Assembly (NCBI GenBank): GCA_910586105.1
Contig: CAJUGU010000048.1
Span: 2,629-25,728, forward strand
DNA length: 23,100 nucleotides
Direction: 5' to 3'
Source: an uncultured Eubacteriales bacterium
Lineage (GTDB): Bacteria > Bacillota > Clostridia > Oscillospirales > Butyricicoccaceae
Position 1 is the stretch's first letter, and each line of letters begins with the position of its first letter. Under the pieces are notes generated by a model. It was not told the DNA's origin, searched no databases, and worked only from the letters and a program-made list of their open reading frames with translations. Both the position numbers and the translations under genes were made by a program. This document shows, piece after piece, positions 22,120 to 23,100 of the stretch.

Positions 22120-22989
22120 ATGGAGATCCCGGAAGAGGGGGTATTGAAGACCTCGCAGCGATATTTTTTCACGCCGTCGGCGCTTGCGAGCGAATTGTTT
22201 TATTTCCCGACGCGGACCGGGCACTATTTTTGCGACCGGCGCTATGCGTTCAGCCATCATGCGGAAACGGCGCAGCTTGCCAGCCACCGGCTGAGCTTCA
22301 TGCTGATCGCGATCCGGGAGGGGGCGATGCGTTTCACGCTGGAGGGCGAACAACTGACGGCGGTCAAGGGGCAGGCTGTGCTTTTCGACTGCCGCCAGCC
22401 GCACGAATACTCCTCGGGCGACGGCACGGAATTCAACTGGCTGCTGTTTAACGGTCTGAACGCGGAAGCCTTTTGCAAGCGGATCCGGCAGAGCAAGGGG
22501 GGGCGGCGTGCGTTTGCGCCTGCGGATTTCAACGCGGTCGTGCGGGGGATCGACGAGCTGGTCGCGTCCTGTGCGGCGGGGGAACGGCTGAGCGAATCGG
22601 CGTGTTCGCAGCTGATCCACCGGCTGCTTTGCGAGCTGTTGCTGGGCGGGGAAGGCGCGGCGCAGCGCGAGGAGGGGGCGGTGACGGAAGCGATCCGTTA
22701 TATGCACCGCAACCTGCACCGGGAGCTTTCGGTGCGGGACGCGGCGGCGGCGGCGAACCTGAGCCCGTCGCACTTTTCGCGGGTTTTCAAGAGCCAAACG
22801 GGCTATTCGCCGTATGAATACATCCTGCTGAGGCGGATCGACGAAGCGAAGCATCTGCTTGCGTCGACCCGGCTTTCGGTGAAGGAGGTCGCGTATCGCG
22901 TGGGCTACAACAGCGAGGAGCATTTCATCCATTCGTTCCAGAAAAAGGTTGGCATTTCGCCGGGGGTCTTCCGGGAATACCCGATCTGA
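22120..22989 (+). CDS. AraC-family transcriptional regulator (289 aa)
   Basis: The N-terminal part (about 30-110) is a cupin-type sensor domain (LSFMLIAIREGAMRFTLEGE, VLFDCRQPHEYSS). The C-terminal 100 residues hold the two AraC helix-turn-helix motifs: LSVRDAAAAANLSPSHFSR (203-221) and LSVKEVAYRVGYNSEEHFIH (252-271), then FQKKVGISPGVFREY. The start is ATG 22120-22122, eight bases after GGGAGG; an upstream in-frame TTG lacks support. It is divergent from the isomerase gene, with 220 bases between the start codons holding both promoters and a TTCCTGC direct repeat. Sugar-responsive activation of the isomerase gene is the likely role. The effector is unknown. Confidence 0.92.
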   Translation: MEIPEEGVLKTSQRYFFTPSALASELFYFPTRTGHYFCDRRYAFSHHAETAQLASHRLSFMLIAIREGAMRFTLEGEQLTAVKGQAVLFDCRQPHEYSSGDGTEFNWLLFNGLNAEAFCKRIRQSKGGRRAFAPADFNAVVRGIDELVASCAAGERLSESACSQLIHRLLCELLLGGEGAAQREEGAVTEAIRYMHRNLHRELSVRDAAAAANLSPSHFSRVFKSQTGYSPYEYILLRRIDEAKHLLASTRLSVKEVAYRVGYNSEEHFIHSFQKKVGISPGVFREYPI

Positions 22990-23100
22990 GCTGCCGGGAG
23001 ATTTCGTCCGCTGCGGCAGGCGGCGGGAGCGCTGCCATTCGACCCCGGTCCTGCGCGGACGGCGCCCCTCGCCGGGGAGGCGTCCTACGCGGACAGCGCC
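22990..23100. other. GC-rich end of window, no feature seen
   Basis: After the AraC gene the remaining bases are GC-rich with short inverted pieces (GCGCCCCTCGCCGGGGAGGCG). I see no terminator with T-run and no gene start before the window ends. Confidence 0.4.

Overview
The window looks like a piece of chromosome from a GC-rich anaerobic gut Clostridium relative, with Oscillospiraceae/Ruminococcaceae the best guess. The reasons are strong AGGAGG-type ribosome binding sites, low-GC consensus-like promoters (TTGACA/TATAAT, often with an extended TGn -10) set in GC-rich DNA, paired hisS/aspS genes, mgsA next to a minD-like gene, and GC-rich palindromic repeats of a kind I recall from gut Firmicutes intergenic DNA. 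This is a judgement from sequence style, not from a database match. All genes lie on the minus strand except a CapK/PaaK-like ligase (19482-20840) and an AraC regulator (22120-22989). I saw no tRNA, rRNA, CRISPR, transposase or phage gene.

Region 1 (1-785): two tandem, nearly identical genes for hydrophobic peptides of 34 and 35 residues. Each has a good ribosome binding site and a perfect hairpin over its stop codon. A candidate promoter and a structured leader lie upstream. Region 2 (786-8093): a four-gene operon read from a near-consensus promoter: TetR regulator, small lipoprotein, 12-TM MMPL/RND transporter, and a 1164-residue membrane-anchored surface protein with GLUG repeats on both sides of a long helical section. 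Transporter and surface protein overlap by 11 bases, so they are probably made together. This cassette is the best candidate for an under-described system here: an RND pump that may work with a dedicated extracellular partner.

Region 3 (8094-8649) is gene-free and full of palindromes, ending in the aspS terminator. Region 4 (8650-12181): hisS, an 80-residue membrane protein and aspS. Region 5 (12182-14372): mgsA and a MinD-like ATPase, with two repeat-rich gaps. The methylglyoxal synthase has two substitutions at active-site positions.

Region 6 (14373-19084) is a sucrose utilisation locus: LacI-type regulator, sucrose PTS EIIBCA, sucrose-6-phosphate hydrolase. CG-centred operators sit just downstream of the PTS promoter. 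The PTS imports and phosphorylates sucrose, the hydrolase splits sucrose-6-phosphate, and methylglyoxal synthase could drain excess triose phosphate. Region 7 (19085-23100): a 21-bp tandem repeat, a stand-alone CapK-like adenylate-forming enzyme, and a TIM-barrel sugar isomerase/epimerase divergent from an AraC regulator. Two TTCCTGC direct repeats 21 bp apart between those two promoters are a likely AraC site.
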